A DNA stretch of 64,000 nucleotides from Chrysogorgia sp. JL179-B06 (GCA_035772405.1 JAYKKM010000047.1:2820001-2884000); one strand, 5' to 3'. Shown: positions 23,863 through 37,966, numbered from the stretch's first letter. Numbers and translations are program-made. Notes: generated from the letters alone by a model not told the origin.

Positions 23863-24229
23863 ACTTCATACATCCAATATTGATATTATTATATTATATA
23901 CCGCTGTGTATTTTTAATACCGCCAGGAACTGTATATGATTTATCCAGGTGTATATAATTTAACCAAGTGATACAATTTGTGCATATTTTACTATTTTAG
24001 TCAAAGCAATTCAAGACAATTTAGACAAAATACTGGTAAACAATGTGTAGCTATGTATGTAATCCCATTAAAAAATATTTTACTAATATTTTACTATTAC
24101 TAAAAACGTGTTCCAAGTGAGCCCGCAATTTCAAAAGATAATATTGTTTGTGACGTCAGATTCTCAATGCTACGCCTGAATTTCGGTCGAGGTTATTTGT
24201 TTTCTTGTTTTTTTCGAGAAGTATATGAA

Positions 24230-24392
24230 ATGTCCAGCCTTTCAGACGAAGAATTCGAAAAAACGACCTTGATTTACTTGAAGAATTAGCCACCTGGAGT
24301 CTTCGTGTTGAGAATCTGATGTCACTTCGTTACGCTGGTCAAGAACATGAACGATTAATAGCGGACATAACAACTCCAGATTCGGAGTAAGA
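24230..24392 (+). pseudogene. Small frameshifted reading frame, unrecognised
   Basis: From ATG at 24230 it reads MSSLSDEEFEK. After one frameshift at the A-run near 24260 it reads DLDLLEELATWSLRVENLM and then SLRYAGQEHERLIADITTPD before a TAA. The composition is protein-like; no family was recognised. It could be a retrocopy or a transposon accessory frame. Confidence 0.3.
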
Positions 24393-25307
24393 AAAATAAT
24401 ACTTGCCATCGTCAAATCGCAAAACGGTTTCGACCAAGTAATATTTAGCAGCTCTGCTTTATAAATACGTAAAAATATCGACAGGTAAAAATTTGATTGT
24501 AGTGGCACTTTAAGGCAGAAAAGCTCAAGCGTGGAAAAAAATCCGCAATACTTCATGTTCAATGTTTATATAATGCAATTGTAAACAAACGATGTAAACA
24601 GAGACGTGGACATGCGCAGAACGGACTGGACGGCACCTTTAAAAGATTGTAACACAGTCGTTCTGGACAATATATGTCACAAATTGCAATGTGAGATGTC
24701 TGTAGGATTATTACTACATACTGTATGATTGCATGGGTATTCACACTCAAGGAAAAATAACATTGGATGCTAACACTCATCCAAATACCAACACTATTGG
24801 CTATTGCTAACTTCAATACTAACCGTAAACAATTTTAAACTTTAAAATTAAAATTGAGATTTCACCCAAGAAGTTCTTGTTTAGAAAATGTGTCTTGAAA
24901 TTGTTAAACGTTTTAAAGGGGGGCATGGCATGGAAAATTTTCCAAAAATAATAATTAATTTCTCCTCCAGCCCCCCTCTCCATATAATAATGAATGTAAA
25001 TACCAATATTAATTGCTTTACTATTGTATATCTGTGACACTATATACTATCTTACGTAGACGCATGTACGCATTGCGTACCTATTTTTATAGTATGTGTC
25101 CCGTCTTTGTTCTCTAACGAAGACTACCCTTATCCACTACCCTTGTGGTAGTTTGAGCTCTCTGGATGTGCGCATGACTGCTATTGTCCCACAAGCGGTT
25201 GTCACCAGCAATCGCTTGTACATAATTAGTTCTCGTGCCATATCTGGATTGTACCGAGCTACACTGATGAGCTGTAGAACAGCGAAACACGTGTCTGTAG
25301 ATTGTAC

Positions 25308-25344
<37 letters not shown>

Positions 25345-26959
25345 AAATAAATAAATAAATAAAAAGATTACATTGCATTGCATTGCATTACATTGCATTA
25401 CGACATTACATTACTATTATGTACAACGGCTCTCACATTCACTTTGAAACTAATTAAATTGGTATTAAATTGCTTTCTATTACAGGCATACATAGAGTTA
25501 ATATACTAATTATTACAGTTATTATGCATTTTACTTAATTTTAATTGACTGTTAGCATACAGATTCTGTAACATATCTTAACATACAGATTTGGCCGTAC
25601 CTTATTGTCAATTGTTTTAATTATAATTATAATAATAATAAGTGTTATTTTCATTCACTTTGTTTCTATCCTGAGTTTTGATTGGTTAGTTTACCTGCAA
25701 ATAACTGACTGCAAATAATTTTCTGAGCATGCGCAATTGTAAAATTTTCCTTTTGCTGGCAAATAATTTTCTGAGCATGCGCACTAGCAACAGCTGTTTC
25801 AAATAATTTTCTCAATCTTGCTTGTTTTCATGTATAATTATGGATTTCCGCTAGATTTCCTCAGCTGCCGGAGAACGAAATTGAAAGTATTTTGAAAGAA
25901 AGAACAAGTGACTCATCTTTATTATTGAAATCAATTATTGAATTCGTCTATCGCAAAATATCATGATTTGTCAGTGTCTCGCGACCAGTTATTTGCCTCT
26001 GCCTTCGTCATCGGTAAATAACAGGTAGCTCGCCACTCACAAATCATGATATTTTGCTTAGACTCATTCAATAATTGATAATTATTATTATTATATTGAT
26101 TGTTGTTGTTATTGTTGTTCTTGTTTTACACTTAAAATAACCACTACGTTCTATTTCCAACGAGATAAATGCGGTTTATTGGTATTTCGAGATCTTTAGA
26201 CGTGCATCGAAAATTTAATTGTTACAATTATTACAATTATTATGCATTTTAACTTGATTTTGATTGGTTTTTAGCATATAGGTTTTGTTAGCACACGTCA
26301 CCCTACAGATTTGGCCGTATCTTATTGCCAATTATTATAATTATTATTATTATTACTATTATTATTATATATATTGTTGTTGTTGTTTTACAATTAAAAT
26401 AACCACTATAATTTGATGTTGAGACATATTAGCCACATACTGTACATTCTATTTCCAACGTCTATCGAGATCATTAAATGTGCATATTCTGATCAGAAGC
26501 TAATTATTCAGAAAATATTTCTTAATAGCGTAGAGTCTGGCTGCTATTAATAGCTCAAAGAGCGGACAAACAACCCAAATTTGACTCACAAATGATTGCA
26601 AATGAGCAATTTCTTTTGTTATGGCCGCAAGAATTATGGGTAAAAGCGGACAAACATCGGTACTGACGTCATCTCGACGGAGCGCTATTCCCCTGACGAA
26701 AATGTAATTCATAATCGTCTGATCGTTCATGCTATGGACTCGGATGTTTGGTATTTTTACCATTTCAGTCGTTCAGTAGTTCAACGCTTATACAAAACGA
26801 TTCCAGAATGAAATATGACTGTCGCAGACTTCACTGACTAGCTTTACCTGATTTTGAAGCCTTTTTGTGCCAGGCAGCATATAATTATTGACCAAAAATT
26901 ATAACAATTAAAGCCTCTTCGAACTTAAAAATATCGCACTTTGAAAAACGTTTCGAGCT

Positions 26960-27454
26960 TAGTGCCCTTGACCTCAAAATTTTTTATTTTCTTATTTGGA
27001 AGAACGTTTAAAATGATAAAGTAACTTGTTTTGAAGATTTTCGTTTCTTCGCTTTCTTTTTGAGATATATCAGTTTGTTTGATATGCAAATGTACGGAAT
27101 TTACGTCAACATGCATAATGAGTTATCAGAGAATGTTATATATCTTTGCGTTCATCAAACAAAAACACTAAAGTGCGAATAACACGTGTGCATGTTTCTC
27201 CCACAACACCACTAGAAATCTCTCGATTTAAAGGATTTCGTTCGAGAATGAAATACACACATAATGAATACACACATTTCTCCAATAAGTCATTGTGTAT
27301 GTGTGACGTAAATTCCGGACATTTGCTTATCAAACAAACTGATATATCTCAAAAAGAAAGCGAAAAAACGAAAATCTTCAAAATAAGTTACTTTCTCATT
27401 ATAAAAGTTCTTGCAAATAAGACAATAAAAATTTTGAGGTTAGAGGCACTTTGG
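26960..27454. mobile_element. Foldback element family A, copy 2
   Basis: It shows the same arms as 17580-18057, with ends close to GTGCCTCTAACCTCAAAATT on both sides. The long reading frames in it are shared by the inverted arms and are not genes. Confidence 0.85.
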
Positions 27455-28084
27455 CACAATGAAATGCAAGCTGACAGCTAAATAGTTAAAGATTTAAAGG
27501 AAAAAATATTTAAAAAAATTAAAGTGAAAAATCTTTTATACGAAGTTGAACAATGTTTCACATTTAAAATCCTTTGGATACATATTTCACCTCATACCGT
27601 TAAAACGTTATTTGTGTGTTTGTGTTGACTAGTTATTTTTAAGTTATCCATTTCGTTTCCTCTGAATTTATTAGTACGTTGAATAACAGGTACCTGCTGC
27701 AGTCCACTGAACAATTTAATCTGAACAATAATTTAAGGACACCCAGCTGTATTTGCGTCCATATCTTTATATCAACTATTAACTATATATAAATAATCAA
27801 ATATTTTCAAATACTAGTGAATATAATTTATATACAAATAATAAAACCATGTTATTCTGTTATATAATACTAACAGTGTTCGTAATTTACACAGCTTGTA
27901 TATCAATGTCATACGGTAGCACGCTTCAGAACATGTTTCAATAATAACGTCTGGTAAACTTATTCACACATGATGCCCTTCACTGCCTCATTTGACATGC
28001 ATCACGGAGTACATCAACGGAGTTCTTTCGATTAACTCTCCATTTAGCCATGTTGTAGAACTATTCCCATAAACTGATGACAGA

Positions 28085-31000
28085 ATGAAATTTATACTTC
28101 TTTTAGTCGTCATTCTATGTTGCAGGATCGTCGTCTCACAGGATATATTTCATAATCCAGAGATCCCAGGTAAACATTTATCGAATAAGAATATATAACT
28201 TACTTCGTGAACTTTTATTTGTCACAGTTTAAATATTCAATAAAGATATACGTGTAATCAGATCACTCGATCATTCTAATCCTTATTTAAAAATTATATA
28301 AAAATGTTAAACAGCGTGCGTTAAAAAACGCTAAGTATACGATGTATAGTCACATGATCTAATAAGGTGTTCTATCAACGAATGAATGAACCTATAGTAC
28401 ATGAATAACGGAGTACTATTTATAGTAACATTAAACTGCGCCTTTCTCAGTAACTCATCTAAAGTTACTGTATGTAATATAAAAGATTAGACTATCGAGT
28501 TAGAAAAATAATATATTATATTAAACCGTTCCACTAGCTAATAAATACATTTTAGTAAAAAGAACAGGTTTGATTTATTTGTATTATACTAAATATTATT
28601 ATATATTAGATGACGGTATACTGATGGTATATGGTATATAGATGACTGTATACTGAACAAGAAAAATGGTGACTTCAATCTGTCAATGTAATCATTTAAA
28701 AGTAAAGGTTTTTATAGCCTTTACATAAATGATTACAAGTGACAGATTGAAGTCACCATCTTTCTTGCTCTATACCGTCATTTATTTAGTTGACTAGAGA
28801 AAATTCCCTATATAGTTGACAGCAGCTGCGAGGTTAAATAACAAAATCAGTCACCATTAAATGAATTTTATCAATCGATTATGATGCTTGGCTCTGGTAT
28901 ACAAAAGACGAGTCAATAATGTAGCTTATTAATATTTGCCAATATCATCATGCGGCATCGATTAAAATTTATTTTACTCCGGTTGATAAATTTTGAGCAA
29001 GAACGAATGCATGATGTAGAAAATGTCAAAGGAAAAAGAAAAGTAAGGAAAGAGGAAAATATAAATTGTAGAAGGGCACATGTTAAAGTTAACATTTGCT
29101 GTTTGAACATAATAGTCGACGATAATTCTATGATGCTAACGCTCAAAATTCAATCCTCAAAATCTAATTTCTGGAAATATAGGAATCATCAACAAGGACG
29201 TACGCAGGATTTTTTAAACGGGGGTCGTTTTATCTCTCATGAAATTATTTCGGGGTGGGGGTCAGGGGATCAACAGCAAGCGGACTTATTCCCGACATGT
29301 TAATATACACTGAAAGTCTGAAAACGCTTTAATTTGAATTGTTTGTTTTACAAAAAATCAAGATTTTTACAGGAATGTAAATGTGTTTGTATATAATGTT
29401 GTTGCTAATTGGATCCAAAAGGGGGATCGTACCCCCCGACTCCCCCTGCGTACGCCACAAGATAACCACATTCTTATCGATTACTCGTTATTATTTTTCC
29501 AGGTCCAGTATCCATCTAAATCGCGCGCTCTGATTAGCTATCCTCCTGTAAGGATCCCGCAACCGAGCCGCTCGCGGGATGCATATATGAACGCTTAAAA
29601 CCAAAAATATTTTTCGCAGTTTTTACTATTTTTTTTCCGCGTAGTTAGGTTGTCAGTGTTTGAAAACATATCACAGAAAAAATGATTTTTTTATCCAGAA
29701 GAGTATGAAAAAGAAAATGACGAACGAATTAAGTAGCAAGATAATATTACAAAACAAACCATGCAACCAAAACATACCATAATTTTTCTAGGACCGGAAA
29801 AAATAAATATGTTCTTTACCGGTCTACCTTGGCCTAGCCTCCTTCGCAGACGTTCTAATGGCTCGCTTAATACCTCGCCATGTACTTGAGGGGAGTGAGA
29901 ACGAACTCGAACTAACGGCTGCGAAGGAGACTGTCTAATTACCTTGGTCCAGATAGCAAAAAACGTTGCCCTCTGTCTTGCATGAAAACGGCCTTCGGTC
30001 TAATATTCTTTAGATTGACTTCCATATTATTATCTTGCCTTTCATTCTTGAAACGTTCACATGAATACGAACGAGGTTTGCATTGGGCGCATCATTTTGC
30101 AAGAATACATAACGATATACAGGTTTTGATAACGAGGCTTTGTGTAAGAGAATTATTGTGTTACATGCAATGAAGAAATGTATGATATATTGAACTAACG
30201 AGGATTTCATTGGACGCATCAGTTTGCAAGAATACATAACGATATACTGTACAGGTTTTGATAACGAGGATTTGTGTAAGAGAATCATTTCGTTACATGC
30301 AATAAAGAAATGTGTATAATGATATATTGAGCTAACACTGATGCTCGTAATAAACTTATGAGCGTCAGTGTTAAATCAATATACGTTGATACTATCAGAT
30401 CATGGGTATGTAAATTAGCTCTAATAACAGCTAAAGTTTGTGTAACTCGCTTAAATTAAAGGTTTCTTACTGATAAATGTAGCCTCTTTGAAGCCCTGTC
30501 CCGCTCTGATCTTTCTGCAAGATACAATGTCTATTGCAGACAACGAATTGTGGTAATTACTTGTACAAGTAGCGGTGCCTGCATCAATAAACAATAATCA
30601 ATTAATATCGACTACAGACCGATATATATATTGATATTTCCTTAATGTACCATTGTCTAAAGTGGATCACTCGCATGGAATTCTACACCAGTTGACACTA
30701 GAATATCAGACCACACTAGAACTTAATTTTAAAATAAAGTACCTTTTAGTAATTTCTAATTTGTAGCTATTTTTTTATTCTTTAACGTATTGCATATTGC
30801 AATTTTATTATATTCATTTTTATATTTATCTACACGGCTTTCTGGATGAGCATATATTGTGATAATGAAGTGATTCCGTGTGCAATGCATGTATTTGTTC
30901 ATGTACAGTATATGATATGCATGTGGATGGTTTCGCCTGCAGCATAATTGTATTAAAATGATGTATAAATATATTTTTCTGCAGATCTTGAGCTAGAGGA

Positions 31001-34000
31001 ATTTCCTGCGAAAACTAAAAATGAGGACGATGATGACGACGAGCCTTCGCTTGTGAAAGAAAATGAGAGTGGTGATAAGGGTAGTGGTAGCGATGGTACG
31101 GATATCAACGAGAGTGTGGAGGGAGATGATTTAGCACTGATGGATGTCCCCTTTTTGCCAGATGAGAAGCACGAGCCACCTGTTCATATGGCGACAAAAC
31201 ACAAGGCTGTCAACAAATCTAAAATAACGTACAAAGACAAAAAGAGGTCAAAGAAACTCAAACAATCCAAGAAATTATACAAGGCAAATAAATCCAAGAA
31301 AGAAAAGAAGGCACATAAAGATCACAACTCCAATACTAAAACGAAAACCAAAAAGCACAAGAAGTATAATTCTGACAAAGGTGGGGAATTTCAAACTAAT
31401 GTCAATAAAATATTAAGTTTATGTAAAAGAAATTTTTCATTAATTAAGACTATCTGAAACACAACAAAACACAATACTGACAACACACACAACACAACGA
31501 AACACAATACTGGCAACATAACACAATACAACGAAACACAATACTGGCAACATAACACAACACAACGAAACACAATGCTGACAACACAGAATAACAAAAA
31601 TACAACGAAAGTAAACACAATAATATACTCATGACAACATAACAACACAATGAAACACAATACTGACAACACAGCATAAAACAACACAACGAAACACAAT
31701 AACATAACACAACACAACGAAACACAACACAACGAAACACAATACTGACAACACAATAATATAACACAACACAACGAAACACAATACTGACAACACAATA
31801 TAACACAATACAACTCAACACAATACTGACAACACAGCATAACACAACACAACGAAACACAATACTCATAACAACACAACATAATACAACAGAACGAAAC
31901 AAAATACTGACAACACAATATAACACAATACAACTCAACACAATACTGACGTCTGACAACACAGCATAATTACACAACACAACGAAACACAATGCTCATA
32001 ACAACACAGCATATTACAACACAACAAAACACAATACTCATGAAAACACAGCCTATAACACAACTGCATAACGCAATACAACACTGACAACATATAGCAT
32101 AACACAACGTAACACAAAACAGCACACCACAGAAAAAACACAACACAAATAATTTTTGAACTGTTAGTGACGTGTTATTAAAATATTAATTTGCTATAAT
32201 TAGTTTGCTAGATTTATTGTGTTATCTTCAAGTCAATTTTTTCCATGCTGGAAAAAATCATCACCACTTCTTATCCTCTAGGGAGCGTTGGAAATAATGA
32301 TGATGATCATAAGGAAGCATTTAACATTGAAAAACTCTTCCCGTCTCAGAAGTACAACAAGGATCGATACGACCCAAAAGCACATCCGTGGATTGGAACA
32401 CGTTATTCTGACTCCTCGAAAACGGAATGGTTCAGGAATGTAGGAAGGAATAAGCAACGACCGAGACCTGCAAAAATTAGGCCGCAACAAGCTAGCAATG
32501 TGGCATCTAATGGCTACAACGCTAAGTATCGTTACGTGTCACAACAATTCATGCCTCAGCAGCAGTGGGATCACTCTCCTCAGCAGCAGTGGGGTCACCC
32601 TCCGCAGCAGCAGTGGGCTCAGCCTTACCCAGAGTATCAACAGCCAGGTGCTTATCAACAACTTCCAGCACAACCTCAGCTATTACAGTTGTCCCCCCAA
32701 GCAACTCAGTACCAAACATCGTACCAATCCGACTACCCTGCGCAAACTGCGCCAATACCCCAGTCTCCTTATCCAGGAACATGTCCACAGACATGCACAA
32801 AACGATGCACCGAGGAATGTCCAGGTCAATGTTGCTCTCCTAAATCGCTTTCGTACTTTGACAAAGTGGTTGGGACAAAAATCGGACTGAGTGCTTTTGC
32901 CAGCGATTGCCCTTCTGAATGCCAGACAAAATGTGGCGTTCATTGTCCCCAGAGGTGCTGTGTCTTCAATTTGTGTCCCTTTGTTTGCCGAAAGTCGTGC
33001 TCGTCAAGCTGTCCCAAACGATGCTGTAAAATCCTCAAAGAGTACCTCCCACCACTCGCCCTTCCACCGCTGAAACTTTCTGCTGCTGTGTGTCCAACTC
33101 ATTGTAAAAATTCCTGCTCAACTGACTGCCCTCAAAAATGCTGTTCTCGCAGTGCGGTGGTCGATAAAACCACGAAGTGTCCTTCCGTTTGCTTAAATGT
33201 AAGTATGCTTAAATGCTTAAATGTAAGTTGGACAATGAAATCAGTTGCATGGATGCAGGGTTTACTAATTGATGCTCAGTATGCATTTCGGGTAGTGCAT
33301 AAATAAAGTAAACTGCGTTAATTCAAGCTTAGGCTTGGACTGATTTTTTGAATCGCGGTATATGAAATTATGTTATATCATAATATTTTTTTTCATTTTA
33401 TAATAAAAACGTATACCATGAAAAATAAAAAAAACAATCACCGTGAAGCCAGAGTGTTCAAAGTCCAAGTCATTTCGCTCAGAATATGACCGTCATAACG
33501 ACAGTCAGGCTTCAACAGCGGTCTTTCTCAAGACCATGCATAACAACACAAACGATCAACTTAAAGCCCTGGGTATACTTCGGTTAAGCGAGTTAAGAAT
33601 AAGTTTGTTGGTCTGTTGGAATTATTATTGCGTATAATAGCTTTTTAATAAAAGGAAAATGGAATCTTGTAAATTTATTTATATATACCATCGCTATACA
33701 TATTGGTTCTTTTCTTTTTCCAGGGTTGTACTGCTGGTTGCCCAGCAGCGTGTTGCGAAGCTCTTGCAGACAAAGTAACATTCGTCGAGATTCATCACAA
33801 ACCTAGGTATTCCTCAAGCGCATGTTCCGTGACATGTCGAAAAAGGTGCACAACAGAATGTTCTCCACAATGCTGCTTAATATCGGACACAACATCACGT
33901 GACATCACTCCTGAGACACGAGCATATGGTTGCCCATCAGTGTGCAGGATCGTGTGCGCCAGTGAATGTCCAAAGTACTGTTGCCCAGCGGAGAAAAAAG

Positions 34001-34446
34001 AAAAGGAACCTCCTAAAGTTCCAGTGAAAAGTGTTTCGGAAGACGATATGCTGGATGATTACGATAATGACGATGAGGATATTGACGAAGAAGACGAACA
34101 AAAGCACAACCAACTAGTACTCGAAAAAATGAAAGAATTAAAATTGAAAGAAAAGCAAAAACAAGCGCAAGCAATTATCGATAAGATTGCCATCGCTAAA
34201 GCCAGACAGGAGGAAAGTGAGAATGACAATTGTCCGAGCAGTTGCAACTCACAATGCAGCCCTTCATGCTGCCGCTTGTGCACCATTCCAGGACATAAAC
34301 CACACTTTTGTTGCAAGGTATTTTATAGGCAAGCATTCCCCGACTGTCCTGCCATATGTGAAGAAAAGTGCGCCATCACCTGCCCAAGGCACTGCTGTGG
34401 ACCACGACAGGGACAAAGGCGAACCACTGTCGTGGATTACAAATAA
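28085..34446 (+). CDS. Gene 3: secreted polyampholyte protein with nine minicollagen-type CRDs, 706 aa, 4 exons
   Basis: Exons 28085-28169, 30985-31380, 32282-33198 and 33724-34446 give 706 aa. Residues 1-19 are a signal peptide. Exon 2 is Asp/Glu-rich, then very Lys-rich. Exon 3 has a Gln/Pro segment with three QQQW units. Canonical CRDs start at residues 328, 370, 392, 431, 460, 500, 536 and 674 (for example CPQTCTKRCTEECPGQCC, CPTHCKNSCSTDCPQKCC). A ninth, divergent one (CPSSCNSQCSPSCC, then RLC) starts at 636. An acidic run (571-594) and a Lys/Glu coiled-coil-like stretch separate CRD 7 from the last two. The exon 3/4 intron is phase 0 and splits CRD 5 after its second cysteine; the others are phase 1. 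Arrays of this kind are known from the C-terminus of NOWA; I saw no C-type lectin or SCP domain here. An additional small exon in the 2.8-kb first intron cannot be excluded. Confidence 0.87.
28607..28786. repeat. Hairpin MITE in intron 1 of gene 3
   Basis: TGGTGACTTCAATCTGTCA and its complement, with outer GATGACGGTATA / TATACCGTCA ends, give arms of about 45-60 bp. Confidence 0.8.
30985..31380 (+). other. Exon 2 of gene 3: acidic then Lys-rich
   Basis: A phase 1-1 exon encodes an Asp/Glu-rich half with SGDKGSGSDG and a Lys-rich half (KDKKRSKKLKQSKKL and similar). The GTGGGG donor at 31381 restores the frame with 32282. Readthrough would add 25 residues and stop. Confidence 0.75.
31438..32145. 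repeat. CA-rich minisatellite filling intron 2 of gene 3
   Basis: Units built from ACAACACAACGAAACACAAT, with ACTGACAACACAGCATA or TAACACAAC variants, are repeated for about 700 bp. Strand asymmetry is extreme: almost no G on the + strand. Confidence 0.9.
32282..33198 (+). other. Exon 3 of gene 3: CRDs 1-4 and the first half of CRD 5
   Basis: The acceptor CCTCTAG ends at 32281; open frame before it (from 32245) is intronic. CRD cysteine blocks start at 32782, 32908, 32974, 33091 and 33178. The donor GTAAGT follows AAT at 33198. Confidence 0.85.
33724..34446 (+). other. Exon 4 of gene 3: second half of CRD 5, CRDs 6-9
   Basis: The acceptor TTTTTCCAG ends at 33723. GCTAGCPAACC completes CRD 5. 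Later blocks start at 33823, 33931, 34231 (divergent) and 34345. The stop is TAA at 34444. Confidence 0.85.
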
Positions 34447-34765
34447 TTAAAACAAATCCTATAGCCATGAAGCACAGGACGAAACATATTGTCTTATGTT
34501 TCTCCTCTTTGTTACTCGTTTGAAGAGGATATTTCTGTTCAACAGATTTCTGATCAACCGAGTGTGTCCTTCAAGATATTAAAGGTGGCAAACTGTCTGA
34601 TAAACGCAAAAGTAAATAAGGTGTCCTGTTGTGAGCCTGATAGACACACCTTAAAAACACTCCATTTTTAGTATACTATTGCAATACTTCTACTATTTTC
34701 TTTCAAGAAACAGCAACCAGAGAGATGAGGCATGATTTGATTGTTTTGAATGATAGAACTACTGA

Positions 34766-34771
34766 AATAAA
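34766..34771 (+). terminator. Poly(A) signal of gene 3
   Basis: AATAAA lies about 320 nt after the stop codon. Confidence 0.4.
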
Positions 34772-34934
34772 GTAGAAATCCAAGCCTTGTTCGTGCTTCT
34801 TTGATACAAATGCATTGTATACATTGTAATAACTCGTTATATATAATTTGACACTAAAACTGCAAATTAACCGGCCATATATATAAGTTAAAAAGTAGAG
34901 TGCTGCGTAGACAGTGTTTTGGAGCAAAGTGAAA

Positions 34935-35020
34935 AGGTGGTAAACTGCCAAGATTTTTAGCTACGAAATACCTGTACTGACGTCACTAAAAATCTTGTCA
35001 GTTTACCACCTCTTCACTTT
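34935..35020. repeat. Hairpin of family F
   Basis: GGTGGTAAACTGCCAAGATT and its diverged complement form a foldback with TGACGTCA in the loop side. It is related to 11588-11725. Confidence 0.65.
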
Positions 35021-35680
35021 GCCATATATAAGTTAGAGGGATATATGTCTTGAAGTATGCGGAAGTACGTGTGGAGTATTGTTTTTAATACAAACTTACT
35101 ACTAATCTAATGTAACTGTTGTAATCTGATTGGCTACGCAACTCACTACAACGCGAGCCTGAGTTCTCTATTTAACAATCACAACGGACTGAGTTTTCTA
35201 AAAGCTGCCAAAAACTATCGCTCATGGAACACGAGTTGTCTAATTGCTTAGTAAATATTTTTATACTAAAGCTCCTTAACTAAAAACGGCGATCGCCGAC
35301 AACAAATGTCGGTCAGCTATTTTCCTTAAACTAGTATTGACTTACTGACCAGAGGGACAAATAAAACTAAAACAGACATGTAAATTAACAGACATTTTCT
35401 TGACCAATATTAAAACAATTTATTTATATCAAGATGATGTAGAATTGTTGAAAATGTCGAAATGAACATTAATTTTAGCTATACGTAAACCTGCAAGTCA
35501 ACAATATAAACGTCTTACCATTAAACATTTTTTATTCCATTCGTTAGTTTGCAGTTTTTGCTCTCGCTATAGGACAGCACATTTGCATACAAACTTTGTT
35601 AAATCTTGCAAAATCTTTACTCATTTATCTGAAGACGCCATGTTTTTTCAGGATATATAATAATGTTTTGATCATAAGTT

Positions 35681-36164
35681 TAAAGTGCCGCTAACCTCAA
35701 CATTTTTATTGTCTTATTTGGACTAGAACTTTCGAAGTAACTTCTTTTGAAGATTTTCGTTTCTTCGCTTTCTTTTTGAGATATATTAGTTTGTTTGATA
35801 TGCAAATGTCCTGAATTACGTCACATATGCATAATGACTCATTGGAGAAATGTGTGTATCTCTTCCATTCTCGAATGAAATCCTTTAAAATCGAGAAGTT
35901 TGGTGTTGTGGGAGAAACTGCACGATGCATACGTGTTAATTCACACTTTAGTGTTTTTATTTGATGAACGCAAAGATATATATATAACTTTTTCTGATAA
36001 CTCATTATGTATGTGACATTATTCCGGACATTTGCATATCAAACAAACTGATATATATATAAAAAGAAAGCGAAGAAACGAAAATCTTCAAAAGAAGTTA
36101 CTTTATCATTTTAAAAGTTCATCCAAATAAGACAATAAAAAATTTTGAGGTTAAGGGCAGTTTA
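35681..36164. mobile_element. Foldback element family A, copy 3
   Basis: Ends AAGTGCCGCTAACCTCAA and its complement are near-identical to copy 2; internal arms match copies 1 and 2. Confidence 0.85.
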
Positions 36165-37084
36165 ACATAAGTTAAATTTTGCTAAAAAATTAGATTAATC
36201 GCTTTCAATTTCTATTAGAGAGATCTTTCGAGCTCATTATTTAAATTGTTAAATAGATTCAGTTCATGTCTACTAAACGTGACAGAAACAAATGATCTAT
36301 CAAGGCTCTCCAGACAATAAATCACGCTTGTGTGATCGTAGACGAAAATGGAACACCTGCATGCATATCAATATTATTACGCTAATATAAAAAACCTGAC
36401 TGCGTTCTCACTCACCTACAAATGACCAGTGGTATAAACATTGTTGTTTGAGGGCAAAGACTCGAAAACTGACTTATATATTTTGATAATATTACAATAT
36501 ATATCATGGTGTATGTAGGTAAATGCAGATATTTTTATAAGGTGTAAACATTTCGAGATAAAATGCAGGCGATCAAATAATCCTGAAATGAAGATCCATG
36601 AAAGGGAAATAGTTATGATACAAATGGTATAGTACTTTGCTGCCACGGGTGTACTTGCACAAGCACCAGGTAGGCAACGTCCTTGCCCTTCTTTGAGCGT
36701 AGAATTACGAAGAATGTAAGCATCATAATCGTGAATGTGGTTCTGGAGCATTGAATGGAGAAATGTTTGATTGTAGAGTAAGCAATAAACTGAAAAGTTT
36801 TGAAAAGAGAGTTTATAAAAACCAAAGTTTCAATAAACACATATCAAGGACTTCTCTTTTATTTTCCAACAAATCAATAAATATTTTACTAATAAATAAT
36901 TTCTTAGTGCAGACTGCCAGTCCATAATGGTTTTGCATGACATTCATATATCAAATCTTCAGAAAATGTCCGGACAGGAATCAAACTAGCATTCTTCGCT
37001 CCACCTTTGGGAATAGACGCGTGGGGACTGGGGATTGCCTGCGGAGGCCTGTAACCAAAAAAGTGAGACGCTCTATCAGTAGGA

Positions 37085-37215
37085 CCGCCAATCAGGTTCC
37101 AGGTTCCGGTAACCATGTCCGGGACTGAGGATTTGAGCTTGACAATCGTCCATGTAACGGCTGTCTACTCCAAGCTCCCACATTCACGGCAGCAATATAT
37201 ATATATATATATATA
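37085..37215 (+). mobile_element. SINE copy of the 14.5-kb family
   Basis: CAGGTTCCGGTAACCATG (a degenerate B-box region), GACAATCGTCCATGTA and CTGTCTACTCCAAGCTCCCA match 14275-14430. It ends in a TA tract. Confidence 0.55.
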
Positions 37216-37964
37216 TAAAACACAAATTCATATATATTAATGTTTGTATTCTATTATATTTAAAAAGTAACCACCCTAGGTTATTAGTGTCTTATTTGAT
37301 CGGTTTCGTGTCCAAACGGTTATCCAATTCAGTGTGGATCAATTTGCCTTATGAAATTATGGTGACCATTGATCCAGAACTGACGATAAGATTGTCTTGA
37401 GTTTTGAGACCAATTAAAAAGTGAGTAGCTTGTTAAGGACCGCCGCCTTCAACGCACAAAATGGATGTCCTTTGCCTTCGATTAATAAAAAGCTTTTTTA
37501 AGATAAATCTATATGACACAGAAAACGTTGCTTCGTCTCATAAAGAAGTGGAGGGGAATGCTACAGTGAATATAGGAAACGCTTCGTTGATGCGCTGTAC
37601 GCTCTGCTAGCTAAATCTAAACTGAAACTGTCAGAATAATTTGGGTAGCTGATGTAACACATATACAAAGGAAGTCTTACTACCATTTATTGCTAAAGTA
37701 TCTCAACTGTATAAAAAGGAATTACAAAAACCATTGATAAGTCGTTGATAAGGTTAGTCATTCCTCGCCGTTTGTTCAAAACAGATTTCGATGGTGGCAA
37801 CATGTACCAAAGATAATTTTGATATATTATTTATATCGTCATAGGAGAGACGTAATGGCACATAGCGTTCAAGCTCTTCAAGGAAATAGTTTTTTATTTG
37901 GCAGTATATTAAATGGCTTACAATAGAAGAACAATAGATAAATCGTCATTCGTATTTTTAATCT

Positions 37965-37966
37965 AG
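37965..37966 (+). promoter_or_regulatory. Splice acceptor just before the start codon of gene 4
   Basis: TATTTTTAATCTAG ends 12 nt before the ATG, suggesting a 5' UTR intron or spliced leader site. Confidence 0.45.

Noticed and set aside
31391..32141. Long minus-strand frames rich in CC and CVSLCC, which look like cysteine-rich proteins
   Set aside because: They are translations of the CA-rich minisatellite in intron 2 of gene 3. All frames are open because the unit lacks stops, and spacing does not follow the CRD pattern.
32245..32281. ATG at 32245 as start of gene 3
   Set aside because: An acceptor at 32280-32281 joins the Lys-rich exon in phase 1, and the signal peptide lies at 28085.
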